Assembly (NCBI RefSeq): GCF_900100365.1
Contig: NZ_FNKU01000001.1
Span: 310,001-374,000, forward strand
Reading direction: 5' to 3'
DNA: 64,000 nt
From: Pseudomonas cannabina
GTDB lineage: Bacteria > Pseudomonadota > Gammaproteobacteria > Pseudomonadales > Pseudomonadaceae
Shown here: positions 25,918-34,184 of the stretch, piece after piece
Position numbering within the stretch: position 1 is the stretch's first letter
Layout: each line of letters opens with the position of its first letter
Translations under genes and position numbers: made by a program
The notes under the pieces: model-generated
Database searches by the model: none
What the model saw: the letters and a program-made list of their open reading frames with translations, nothing else
Told to the model about the DNA's origin: nothing

Positions 25918-27219
25918 TCAACGATTGACCGAGGCGGCAGGGATGCGCAGTACCAGAAAGGCGCCGACGAACAGCACTCCGGTGATCAGGTACATGCCGA
26001 TGGCGCTTGAGCCGGTCAGGGTGGTGATCCAGCCGATCAGGTAAGGTGAGCAGAAGCCCGCGAGATTGGCGAAGCTGTTGATCCCGGCGATTCCGGCGGC
26101 AGCAGAAACGCCGCCCAGCAGGGTGGTGGGCAGCATCCAGAACATCGAGGACGCAGAAAGAATGCCCGCCGCCGCGAGGCACAGGCTCAGCACTGACAGC
26201 AGCAGATTGCCGCCGAACAGCGCTGCCAGGCTCAGGCCCAGCGCACCGGCGATCATCGGGCCGACCAGGTGCCATCTGCGTTCGCGATGCTTGTCGCCAC
26301 TGCGTCCCATCAACAGCATCACGACGATTGCGCAGAGGTAGGGAAGGCTGGTCATCAGGCCGATATGCAGCGGGTCCGAGACGCCCGCATTGCGAATCAG
26401 CGTCGGCAGCCAGAAGGTGATCGCATACTGGCCCATCACCACGCAGAAGTAGATGCATGCCAGCAACCACAGTCGACGATCGCGAACGAAAGCACCGACT
26501 GAAGCGTGCACGACCTTCTGACTGTTGTCTTCTTCCAGTTCCTTGTTGACCAGCGCTTTTTCATCCTCCGAAAGCCAGGTCGCCTGATGCACGCCGTCCT
26601 TCAGGTAGCTCAACACCAGCAACCCGACGATCACGGTGGGAATGGCTTCGAGAACGAACATCCATTGCCAGCCGGCCCAGCCATGAACTCCGGCAAAGCG
26701 GGTCATGATGTAGCCTGACAACGGGCCGCCGATCATGCCGGACAGCGGGATGGCGATGAACCACAGCACGGTCATGCGCGCGCGGCGATAGGAGGGGAAC
26801 CAGTACGTCAGGTACAGCAGCAGACCCGGTGCCAGACCGGCTTCCGCGACCCCGAGCAGAAAGCGCAGGGCGTAGAACTGCCAGGCGGTTTCGACGAAGG
26901 CGAAGAGCGCGGAAATGATGCCCCAAGAGATCATGATGCGGGCGATCCAGCGTCGTGCGCCGACGCGATGAAGAATCAGGTTGCTGGGCACTTCACAGAG
27001 GAAATAGCCGATGAAGAACATGCCGGCACCGAGGCCATAGACGGTCTCACTGAAAGACAGGTCATTCATCATCTGTAACTTGGCGAAGCCGACGTTGACG
27101 CGGTCCAGGTACGCGCACAGATAGCACAGCATCAGGAACGGCATCAGTCGCCAGGCGGTCTTGCGGTAGGCGTTTGCGCGCGTGGTCGAAGCCGCGTCGA
27201 GCGTCATGGTGGTTATCAT
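25918..27219 (-). CDS. MFS transporter (anion:cation symporter type)
   Basis: A 433-aa 12-helix MFS protein of the ACS/phthalate-tartrate permease type. It starts RKTAWRLMPFLMLCYLCAYLDRVNVGFAKLQM, a family hallmark, and continues FFIGYFLCEVPSNLILHRVGAR and GVAEAGLAPG. Such carriers import organic anions, often sugar acids. It is the gene before the split transketolase, so its cargo is probably the substrate of that pathway. Confidence 0.9.
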   Translation of the reverse strand: MITTMTLDAASTTRANAYRKTAWRLMPFLMLCYLCAYLDRVNVGFAKLQMMNDLSFSETVYGLGAGMFFIGYFLCEVPSNLILHRVGARRWIARIMISWGIISALFAFVETAWQFYALRFLLGVAEAGLAPGLLLYLTYWFPSYRRARMTVLWFIAIPLSGMIGGPLSGYIMTRFAGVHGWAGWQWMFVLEAIPTVIVGLLVLSYLKDGVHQATWLSEDEKALVNKELEEDNSQKVVHASVGAFVRDRRLWLLACIYFCVVMGQYAITFWLPTLIRNAGVSDPLHIGLMTSLPYLCAIVVMLLMGRSGDKHRERRWHLVGPMIAGALGLSLAALFGGNLLLSVLSLCLAAAGILSASSMFWMLPTTLLGGVSAAAGIAGINSFANLAGFCSPYLIGWITTLTGSSAIGMYLITGVLFVGAFLVLRIPAASVNR

Positions 27220-27319
27220 GATGGTCTGATCTCTTGTTTTTATAGACCGCCAGACAACTGCCTGGCGGACCTTCGATCCAGAACAAACACGGGCCGCTTG
27301 CCGACCCGCCCACGTGTGG

Positions 27320-28069
27320 TCAGTGAATCAGCATGCCGCCATTCACATCCAGCGTGACACCGGTGAGATAGGACGACAGGTCGCTGGCCAGAAACAGCGC
27401 GGCATTGGCCACGTCCTGCGCTGCGCCCAGCCGGCCCAGAGGGATGCCGTCGATGATTGCGTGGCGCCGCTCATCCTGCATCAGGCCGCCCGTGATATCG
27501 GTGTGGATCAGGCCGGGAGCGATGGAATTGACACGGACCTGATCGGGGCCGAACTCCCGCGCCATCGCCTTGCCCAGACCCAGAACGCCCGCTTTCGCCG
27601 CGCTGTAATGCGGGCCGCCGAAAATGCCCCCGCCACGCTGGGCGGAAACCGAGGACATGCACACGATACTGCCGCTGGATTGGGCGCGCATGGTCGGGAT
27701 CACCGCTTGGGACATGAGCAAAGTGCCACGCAGGCTGACGTCGAGCACTTTGTCGTAATCGGAGGGCCGGATGTCGAGGGTCTTGATGGGCTGGGTGATG
27801 CCCGCGTTATTGACCAGAATATCAATGCGGCCAAAGTGCCCGATGACCTTGGCGACGGCTTCGTGAACCTGTTTTTCGTCGGCGACGTTGGCCGCCAGGC
27901 CCAGGTGACCTTCGCCCAGTGCAGCGGCGGCGTCGCGCGCGGCGGACTCGTCCAGATCAATGATCACCACTTGCGCACCGTGCTGAGCGAACGTGACTGC
28001 AGTCGCACGGCCGATGCCGCGCTCCGACGCTGCGCCTGTGATGATTGCGATTTTGCCTTGAAGCAGCAT
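27320..28069 (-). CDS. Short-chain dehydrogenase/reductase
   Basis: A 249-aa classical SDR. It has the nucleotide-binding TGAASERGIG (11-20), NNAG (87-90), an active-site Ser near 140 and YSAAK (Tyr155, Lys159). IIDLDES after the second strand suggests NAD preference (Asp at its end). It is the first gene of the presumed SDR-MFS-transketolase unit, about 100 bp before the MFS gene, and is divergent from a LysR gene. It likely oxidises the imported sugar derivative. Confidence 0.9.
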   Translation of the reverse strand: MLLQGKIAIITGAASERGIGRATAVTFAQHGAQVVIIDLDESAARDAAAALGEGHLGLAANVADEKQVHEAVAKVIGHFGRIDILVNNAGITQPIKTLDIRPSDYDKVLDVSLRGTLLMSQAVIPTMRAQSSGSIVCMSSVSAQRGGGIFGGPHYSAAKAGVLGLGKAMAREFGPDQVRVNSIAPGLIHTDITGGLMQDERRHAIIDGIPLGRLGAAQDVANAALFLASDLSSYLTGVTLDVNGGMLIH

Positions 28070-28255
28070 GAGGGATTCCTCTGATTATTTTTATGGGCTC
28101 GATTCATGTGATCGATGATTCAGAGTGTTCCCGGTGCAGGCCCTGAGCAATGCTGCAAAAATCACTGGATGCTGAAAAAAATTCACCTCTCGTCAATCTG
28201 GCAGGCGAGTGGTTGAATGCACGAAATTCAAATAAACGCTTACATCGGAGCGTCC

Positions 28256-29173
28256 ATGCGACCTGATGACGATGCACCTCTTAGCCTGCCACCGCTGAAA
28301 GCGCTTCAAGCCTTCGAGCAGACAGCGCGCTTTGGCAACCTTGCCAGAGCAGCCGAAGTGCTGGATCTGACGCCTTCAGCCGTCAGTCATCAATTGGCCA
28401 GGCTGGAGGCATTGATCGGACGGCAGCTGTTCGTCCGGGCGGCGCGCGGGGTCACGCTCACGCCGATCGGCGAGCAGTATCTGAAGGACGTCTCGGGAGT
28501 GCTGCACAGCCTGGCTGTCGCCACCGAGCGTGCAACCAGTGACGTCAGCCTGGATTGCCTGCGTCTGCATTCCGCTCCCAGTTTCGGGCTGCTCTGGCTG
28601 ATGCCAAGGCTGGAGGCATTTCGGGTCAGCCACCCGGATATCCAGATCAATCTGTCATGTTCTTATGAATCGCTGCATTTCAGCCGGGACAAGATCGACG
28701 TCGATATTCGTCATGGCAGGCCGAACTGGCCGAGCTATGAAGTTCGCACCTTGCGTGACGAGAAGTTCGCTGTACTGGCGTCCCCAAAATTGCTGGCCCG
28801 CCGCCCGGTGGATGGCGCCGCAGGCTTGCTCGACCGCGATTTGATTCTCTCCGAAGCCACCCTGCTGAAATGGCCCGAGTGGTTTGCCCGACATGGTCTG
28901 GCGCGCCCGGAAAAACCGTACGCGCTGAGTTTCGACCGTTCATACATGACGCTGGAAGCTGCCAGTCACGGTTTGGGATTTGCGTTGGAAAGTACCTTGC
29001 TGGCGCAAAAGTACCTGGCCAACGGAGAACTGGTCGAAGTCGCGCCCCAAGAGCTGACTGCCCCGGTTGCGGCGCATCATCTGGTGTTTCCCAAAGCCCA
29101 TTCCAGCTTCCCCAGAGTCAGACGGTTTCTCGAATGGATGGAGAGCGAGCTGGGGCAGGGATTTGTGTTTTGA
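28256..29173 (+). CDS. LysR-family transcriptional regulator (GcvA-like)
   Basis: A 305-aa LTTR. The N-terminal winged HTH (LPPLKALQAFEQTARFGNLARAAEVLDLTPSAVSHQL) is followed by the helix linking to a periplasmic-binding-like effector domain. Its start resembles GcvA/AmpR-type members. Start 28256 has GGAG 6 nt upstream; a longer frame from 28217 has no ribosome site. It is divergent from the SDR gene, so it probably controls the SDR-MFS-transketolase unit in response to the pathway's substrate. Confidence 0.92.
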   Translation: MRPDDDAPLSLPPLKALQAFEQTARFGNLARAAEVLDLTPSAVSHQLARLEALIGRQLFVRAARGVTLTPIGEQYLKDVSGVLHSLAVATERATSDVSLDCLRLHSAPSFGLLWLMPRLEAFRVSHPDIQINLSCSYESLHFSRDKIDVDIRHGRPNWPSYEVRTLRDEKFAVLASPKLLARRPVDGAAGLLDRDLILSEATLLKWPEWFARHGLARPEKPYALSFDRSYMTLEAASHGLGFALESTLLAQKYLANGELVEVAPQELTAPVAAHHLVFPKAHSSFPRVRRFLEWMESELGQGFVF

Positions 29174-29219
29174 GCCGCCGTTCTTATCGTTTTGCAAGCG
29201 CGAGACAGCCAAGCGATCA

Positions 29220-30167
29220 TCAAACGGCCAGTCGATGCATCTGCCACGCAGCCCCTTCCGGGCCTTGCGAGTCAATGACCAGTCTGTGCTTTTCTGGTGC
29301 ATCTAACACCGAGCGCAGGTTCTTTTCGATGGTGTTGCACAGGTCTTCCATGCGAATCCGGTGCTGGCTGTTGCCGAAGGGCGCCTGCAAGTCGGTACCG
29401 ATTCGGTCCATCGCCAGCAGCATGCAGCCGACCACGGTCGATATCGCCGGGGTGAACCAGCCCAAGGTGGTGACCATGCTCAGCGGCATGATGATGCAGA
29501 ACAGGGTACTGAACAGCCTTGGGAAATAGACGTAAGGGTAGGGCAGCGGCGTGTTGGCGATTCGCTCCATGCCGCCCTGGCAGTTGGATAGCTCGACCAT
29601 GGTCGATTCCAGCCGGGCGAGACGGATGCTGTCGATGCGCCCGGCGGCAAACTCTTGCGCAATGATGGCGGCGGAGCCGTTCAGAATGTCATTGGGGAAG
29701 TTGTTGCTTTGCGACGCTTGCTGGATCTCGGTTGGCGACAGCAGGCCATCGAGCTGCGCCGTGCCGACGTTGCCTTTCAGATGAGCGCGCAGCGCCCGTA
29801 AGTAGGCCACGTGACGTTTGAACAGCACGGCCTTGATCGGGTTGTCGCCGTCCTCACGCTCATTTTCGATCAGCGTCAACACCTGGCGGCCGAAGCTGCG
29901 CGAGCTGTTGACCATTGCACCCCACAAGGTGCGTGCTTCCCACCAGCGATTATAGGCGCTCGAGTTGCGAAAGCTGATCAGCACGATAAGTGCAGAACAC
30001 AGCAGGGTCAGCGGCATCAGCGGAAGATCTATAAAACCCGTGCCTTGTATCAGCATGAAGTCGAGGGTCACGGCCACGTCCCAGAGCAATAGCCAGAACA
30101 ACGACCAGCCAACGTAAGTAACCGTTCTGCTGATGCACCGCCATTTCTTTTCAAAAGGACCAGGCAT
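29220..30167 (-). CDS. Bestrophin-like (UPF0187) anion channel
   Basis: A 315-aa membrane protein of the bacterial bestrophin/UPF0187 family. Paired N-terminal transmembrane segments (TYVGWSLFWLLLWDVAVTLDF and LTLLCSALIVLISFRNSSAYNRWWEAR) carry the family hallmark RNSSAYNRWWEAR. A later segment has PLPYPYVYFPRLFSTLFC. Start 30167 has AAGGAG 8 nt upstream. It is the last ordinary chromosomal gene before the type III effector region. Ion selectivity and role are not known. Confidence 0.9.
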   Translation of the reverse strand: MPGPFEKKWRCISRTVTYVGWSLFWLLLWDVAVTLDFMLIQGTGFIDLPLMPLTLLCSALIVLISFRNSSAYNRWWEARTLWGAMVNSSRSFGRQVLTLIENEREDGDNPIKAVLFKRHVAYLRALRAHLKGNVGTAQLDGLLSPTEIQQASQSNNFPNDILNGSAAIIAQEFAAGRIDSIRLARLESTMVELSNCQGGMERIANTPLPYPYVYFPRLFSTLFCIIMPLSMVTTLGWFTPAISTVVGCMLLAMDRIGTDLQAPFGNSQHRIRMEDLCNTIEKNLRSVLDAPEKHRLVIDSQGPEGAAWQMHRLAV

Positions 30168-30352
30168 TGCGGCACTCCTTTGCGGGTTGGGGAAAGAGTG
30201 GGCGCAGTCATTACTCACGCCACGCTGCAAAATTACTGATCCAAACTTAACGCTCGCTTAATTCTCCCAGTCATTGAACTAACATTCGAAGTACGCCGCA
30301 TGCCATGGTTTTATTACAGTTGTGCTATCTCTCTGCTGTAAACGCCAAAAAA

Positions 30353-30381
30353 GGAACCCGCAACGGAGTCGCGACCACTCA
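30353..30381 (+). promoter_or_regulatory. hrp box of hopAA1
   Basis: GGAACC, 16 nt, then CCACTCA: a perfect match to the HrpL consensus GGAACC-N15/16-CCACNNA. It lies 160 bp upstream of the hopAA1 start, giving a leader of about 155 nt. The rest of 30168-30541 shows nothing else. Confidence 0.92.
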
Positions 30382-30541
30382 GCCTTGTCGGTCCTGTTCA
30401 CTGACGGGCATCCGGACGTTCGCAATCCCCATCGCTATTGGATCGACGCCTCATTGCTTTGCCTGTACGCAAGCAAGTCGTCCGGTTAAGCCCATCTCAG
30501 CGCGTTGCCAGCAAACACCCGCACATAGAGAGGGAATTTCC

Positions 30542-31996
30542 ATGCACATCAACCGCTCCATCAGTTCTCAGTCCAGTATTGGCACGGAGAGCTTCCATTC
30601 TGCGCAGTCTGTTGCCTCCAGTTCGGTAAGGGTGCTCAGTGAGGCCGAGCAGACCAAACTGAATGACATCACCCATTACCTGACAGATCATGTATTCGCC
30701 GCACACAGGTTACCGGTAGACGATATCAACGCTGATCAGGATGTCGTTCATGCCCACAACGTCGAGATCGGCAAAATAATCAGCGCACGTGCCCTACGCT
30801 TGCTTGATGAGGGCGAAACCGCTCTCAGCATTGGCGAAACCTTTGCCAAGGCAGAGAAGTTCGACCGCATGGCAAGTGCGGCCTCGGGCGCTTTAAGGGC
30901 AACACCGTTCGCCGCGGCGTCCGTGCTGCAATACATGCAGCCTGCCATCAACAAGGGCGACTGGTTACCGACGCCGCTCAAGCCCTTGGCCCCGCTCGTA
31001 TCCGGCGCCCTGTCGGGCGTCATGGACCAGGTCGGCACCGGCGTCATGAACCGCGCGACCGGCGACCTGCATTACCTGAGCACTGCGCCGGAAAAACTGC
31101 ACGATGCGATGGCTGCCTCGGTAAAACGCCATAAGCCGGGTGTCATGCGTCAGGCTGCGGATCTGGGGATCGCCGTTCAGACCTACACGGCGCGAAATGC
31201 GCTGCGTACCGTGCTGGCTCCTGCACTGGCCTCCAGACCTGCAGTGCAGGGTGCGGTAGACATCAGCGTGTCGGCCGCGGGTGGCCTGGTTGCCAACGCA
31301 GGTTTTAGCGAGCGCATGCATACGGTGCAGGCGCGTGATCACCTGCGTGGCGGTGACTTTGTACTCGGCATCAAGGACAAACAACCCAAGGCAGACTTGA
31401 GTGAGGAAACCGACTGGCTCGATGCCTACAGGGCGATCAAATCCGCCAGCTACTCCGGTGCAGCGCTCAACGCTGGCAAGCGTGTCGCGGGTCTGCCGCT
31501 GGACGTTGCCACCGATGGTTTGAAAGCGGTGAGGAGTCTGGTGTCGGCCACCAGCCTGATGCAAAACGGTCTGGTAATGGCGGGTGGTTTCGCCGGTGTG
31601 GGTAAGTTGCAGGAAATGGCGACGAAAAATATCACCCACCCGGCAACCAAGGCAGCCGTCAGCCAACTGACCAATCTTGCAGGTTCAGCCCCGGTTTTTT
31701 CAGCCTGGACAACGGCAGCGGTGGCGACGGACCCAGCGGTGAAAAAGGCTGAGTCGTTCTTGCAGGACACGGTGAAAACGACGGTATCCAATGGGACCAG
31801 CGCGCTGGCCGACAAGACCGTCAAGCTGGCCAAAGCGGGCATTGACGCGAGCGCCGAAAGGATTGCCACTACCGGGGCGTCCTTGCGTGACACCTTGCGC
31901 CGTCGCACGGTGCGTGAGCCTGATATCGAGGAGGGTGGTGTTGCAGCGGGCACGGGTTCGTCTGGTGCAGTGCCGTTTGAGGCCATGCGCTCGTAA
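30542..31996 (+). CDS. hopAA1: Type III effector HopAA1
   Basis: A 484-aa CEL effector matching HopAA1-1 over most of its length, from the N-terminal MHINR to the C-terminal EADIEEGG-like PDIEEGGVAAG. The GAP-like motif GALRAT is at 116-121, the feature that suggested GTPase-activating activity for this family. The first 50 residues are Ser-rich and low in acidic residues, typical of a type III secretion signal. No chaperone gene is adjacent. Start 30542 has AGGGA upstream; the longer frame begins before the promoter and is rejected. It converges with hrpW. Confidence 0.95.
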   Translation: MHINRSISSQSSIGTESFHSAQSVASSSVRVLSEAEQTKLNDITHYLTDHVFAAHRLPVDDINADQDVVHAHNVEIGKIISARALRLLDEGETALSIGETFAKAEKFDRMASAASGALRATPFAAASVLQYMQPAINKGDWLPTPLKPLAPLVSGALSGVMDQVGTGVMNRATGDLHYLSTAPEKLHDAMAASVKRHKPGVMRQAADLGIAVQTYTARNALRTVLAPALASRPAVQGAVDISVSAAGGLVANAGFSERMHTVQARDHLRGGDFVLGIKDKQPKADLSEETDWLDAYRAIKSASYSGAALNAGKRVAGLPLDVATDGLKAVRSLVSATSLMQNGLVMAGGFAGVGKLQEMATKNITHPATKAAVSQLTNLAGSAPVFSAWTTAAVATDPAVKKAESFLQDTVKTTVSNGTSALADKTVKLAKAGIDASAERIATTGASLRDTLRRRTVREPDIEEGGVAAGTGSSGAVPFEAMRS

Positions 31997-32043
31997 GCAC
32001 TTCAGCACTTCAGCACTTCGCCAGATTGCCTGTAACAAAAAAA

Positions 32044-32077
32044 GGGGCGTACTCCAAAGACTACGCCCCCTTTCTTT
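32044..32077. terminator. Bidirectional terminator between hopAA1 and hrpW
   Basis: GGGGCGTA and TACGCCCC form an 8-bp stem with an A-run on the left and a T-rich run on the right, between two convergent genes. Confidence 0.88.
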
Positions 32078-32096
32078 TACCCGTATTTACCTCGCA

Positions 32097-33383
32097 TCAA
32101 AGTTCGGTGTGCTGGGTGGACGCCTTGGTTTTATCGTAGGCATGTTTGACGTCGGTCATCGCGATGTCGCCCGTTGCCAGCTTCAGATCTTCACTGTCGC
32201 TTTTGACGAGCGCGAACTTGCCGTGGTTAGCGTCAATGCCATTCAGCTCAATGCTCATGTCATTAAACTGCTTGCCGCCATTGGTGCGAACCATCGTACC
32301 GAAGTCGGTGGCCTTGAAACCGTCGACGTTCAAGTGGGTGTCAGCGTTTAGCTGGATGATCTTGTCATCTGCACCTTGGGCACTGCTGTTCTTGATGTCC
32401 AGATTAGTTAACTTTGCGCCTCCCTCGCCTTTGACGGTGATCAGGTCCTCACCAACGTTTTCGGCGTGCAGGTTATCAATAGTGACTTTAGCGTCTGTGG
32501 CGGCTTTGACGTGGATCCCGTCAGCTTCGTTCTGACCCAGGTTCACGTTTTTCAATGTGGCGCCTTCAGCCAGCTCGAACAGAGGTTTCTGGCTCTCGCC
32601 CTGGCCTCCGTCGCCCAGCGCGTTGCTGGCAGTGAACGTCTTGCCCTGCCCATCGAAGGTCTCGCCTGCGCCTACCTTGATGGTTTGATTGACAACGACG
32701 GTGTCGCCGGAGGCTTTAGGAACTTGCACCGGGCCCGTACCGGTCGGTGCACTACCTTTGTTGGTAGGAGTAGTGCCATTGTCCGTTACGGAAGGAGTCC
32801 CGCCATTGCCGCCGTCTGTTGCGGAATGAGTCCCGCCTTTGCCACCTGCTGCAGAAGTTGTATTGCCACCGCCACTACCGCCTGTTGCAGAGGTCGTATT
32901 ACCACCGCCGCCGCCGCCGCCGCCACCTGCTGCAGAGGTTGTGTCGCCGCCACCACCATTGTCAGTCGCTTCAGGCGTACTGCCGCCACCATCATCAGCC
33001 AGCGATGTGTCGCCGCCAAGGCCGTTTTCGTTTTTAAACGGATCCTGCTGCTCACTCGGATTCTGATCAGTGTCCTGCTTCTTATTAGCGTTCGTGAGCA
33101 TTTGCAGTAACGACATCAGCAGCGCGCTGAGCAACTTGACGATATTGGACTGGCTATCGCCGGCTTTATCGGGATCTTGCAAATTCTGAGTGGTGTCTTC
33201 CGGCGTTCCGAAGCGGACGTTCTGTTGCTTGTCGTTACCGAACAGCAGGGCTTCAGCGTCTACAGCGGGTTGATTATTCTGTCCGGCCAACGTGGTTGTC
33301 TGCGGGCTTTTGCCGCTTAGCGCCGAGAAGTCCAGTTGGTTTGATGGCGGTTGGTACGGTGTGGACCTGATTCCGATGCTCAT
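32097..33383 (-). CDS. hrpW: Harpin HrpW with pectate lyase-like domain
   Basis: A 428-aa secreted helper protein. The N-terminal harpin-like part (1-150) is rich in Gln/Asn/Asp. The middle (about 150-220) is Gly/Ser/Thr-rich with repeated GGGNTTSA-like units and nine consecutive glycines. The C-terminal domain (about 230-428) is a pectate lyase family 3-like domain (TIKVGAGETFDGQGKTF, TLKNVNLGQNEADGIHV, ENVGEDLITVKGEGG). HrpW binds pectate, and lyase activity was not found in studied homologues. Its hrp box is 127 bp upstream. Confidence 0.95.
   Translation of the reverse strand: MSIGIRSTPYQPPSNQLDFSALSGKSPQTTTLAGQNNQPAVDAEALLFGNDKQQNVRFGTPEDTTQNLQDPDKAGDSQSNIVKLLSALLMSLLQMLTNANKKQDTDQNPSEQQDPFKNENGLGGDTSLADDGGGSTPEATDNGGGGDTTSAAGGGGGGGGGNTTSATGGSGGGNTTSAAGGKGGTHSATDGGNGGTPSVTDNGTTPTNKGSAPTGTGPVQVPKASGDTVVVNQTIKVGAGETFDGQGKTFTASNALGDGGQGESQKPLFELAEGATLKNVNLGQNEADGIHVKAATDAKVTIDNLHAENVGEDLITVKGEGGAKLTNLDIKNSSAQGADDKIIQLNADTHLNVDGFKATDFGTMVRTNGGKQFNDMSIELNGIDANHGKFALVKSDSEDLKLATGDIAMTDVKHAYDKTKASTQHTEL
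32905..32931. repeat. Glycine-coding microsatellite in hrpW
   Basis: A run of CCG/CCACCG triplets on the plus strand encodes nine consecutive glycines in the HrpW linker. It is prone to slippage length change in steps of one residue. Confidence 0.7.
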
Positions 33384-33509
33384 GGTTGCTTTACCTCGGT
33401 GAGATTGACATATGAACCAGCGTCGTACTCCGGATGTACCTGCGTCGATCGCCGCGTCCTTGTCTGGTTCTATAGGTCGATGAGGACTTTGTACTGACGT
33501 TGCTCGAAG

Positions 33510-33537
33510 TGAGTGGCATCGCGAGGCTGTAGGTTCC
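33510..33537 (-). promoter_or_regulatory. hrp box of hrpW
   Basis: Read on the minus strand: GGAACC, 15 nt, CCACTCA, a perfect HrpL promoter. It is 64 bp from the divergent shcM-hopM1 hrp box. Confidence 0.92.
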
Positions 33538-33601
33538 CGTTTCCGGCGGTGTTGCAGGGTGATTTTTCAATACGCTCGCTGGATCTGTTCGCCGCGTGCA
33601 A

Positions 33602-33630
33602 GGAACCAAAATGCCAGTGCCTCCGACTCA
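33602..33630 (+). promoter_or_regulatory. hrp box of shcM-hopM1
   Basis: GGAACC, 16 nt, then CGACTCA, which has one mismatch to CCACNNA. It is 59 bp before the shcM start. Together with the hrpW box it forms a compact divergent promoter region. Confidence 0.8.
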
Positions 33631-33689
33631 GTGCTGACACACCGGCGGAAAAACAGGTGTGGTGCCCTATCGGATCAAGAGGCCGTGAA

Positions 33690-34184
33690 ATGACCAACAG
33701 TGACCAGTACCAGAAACTCATCAATGAAATCTGCGCGCTCAGCCTGATTTCCAAGCCTGAGCGTTTTTACGAATCTGCCAATTTCAACATCAGCGAAGTG
33801 GACTTCACGCTTCAGTTTCGAGACCGCGATGAAGGCAGCGCGGTGCTGATTTACGGTGACATGGGCACGTTGCCCACGCGTGGCCGTGACAGCGCGCTGC
33901 TGGCGTTGATGGACATCAACTTTCATATGTTTTCGGGCGCCCACAGCCCCGCGTTTTCATGGAATGCTCAGACCGGTCGAGTATTGTTGATGGGCTCTGT
34001 GGGCCTGGAACGAGCGTCGGCCGAAGGCGTGCTGCTGTTGATGAAGTCGTTCGCGGACCTGGCGAAAGAGTGGCGTGAGCACGGTTTCATGGGGGCCGCC
34101 GGAACAACACCCTCCCCGACGGCTCAGCCGGTAACGCCAACAGGCAAACGCGACAGCCTTTCAGCGCCCGGGAGGTTCCAATGA
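33690..34184 (+). CDS. shcM: Type III chaperone ShcM
   Basis: A 164-aa class I-type chaperone. It has the fold of small dimeric effector chaperones (helix, then strands such as VDFTLQFRDRDEGSAVLIYGDMG and RVLLMGSVGLE, then the long C-terminal helix VLLLMKSFADLAKEWREHGFM), with a Pro/Thr-rich tail. It binds the N-terminus of HopM1, whose gene starts 4 bp before this one ends (ATGA), so synthesis is coupled. Start 33690 is set by the hrp box; the frame is open upstream but that part precedes transcription start. Confidence 0.93.
   Translation: MTNSDQYQKLINEICALSLISKPERFYESANFNISEVDFTLQFRDRDEGSAVLIYGDMGTLPTRGRDSALLALMDINFHMFSGAHSPAFSWNAQTGRVLLMGSVGLERASAEGVLLLMKSFADLAKEWREHGFMGAAGTTPSPTAQPVTPTGKRDSLSAPGRFQ

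Noticed and set aside
30305..30541. Upstream in-frame start of hopAA1
   Set aside because: It starts before the hrp box, so it cannot be translated from the HrpL transcript; ATG 30542 has a ribosome site and matches HopAA1.
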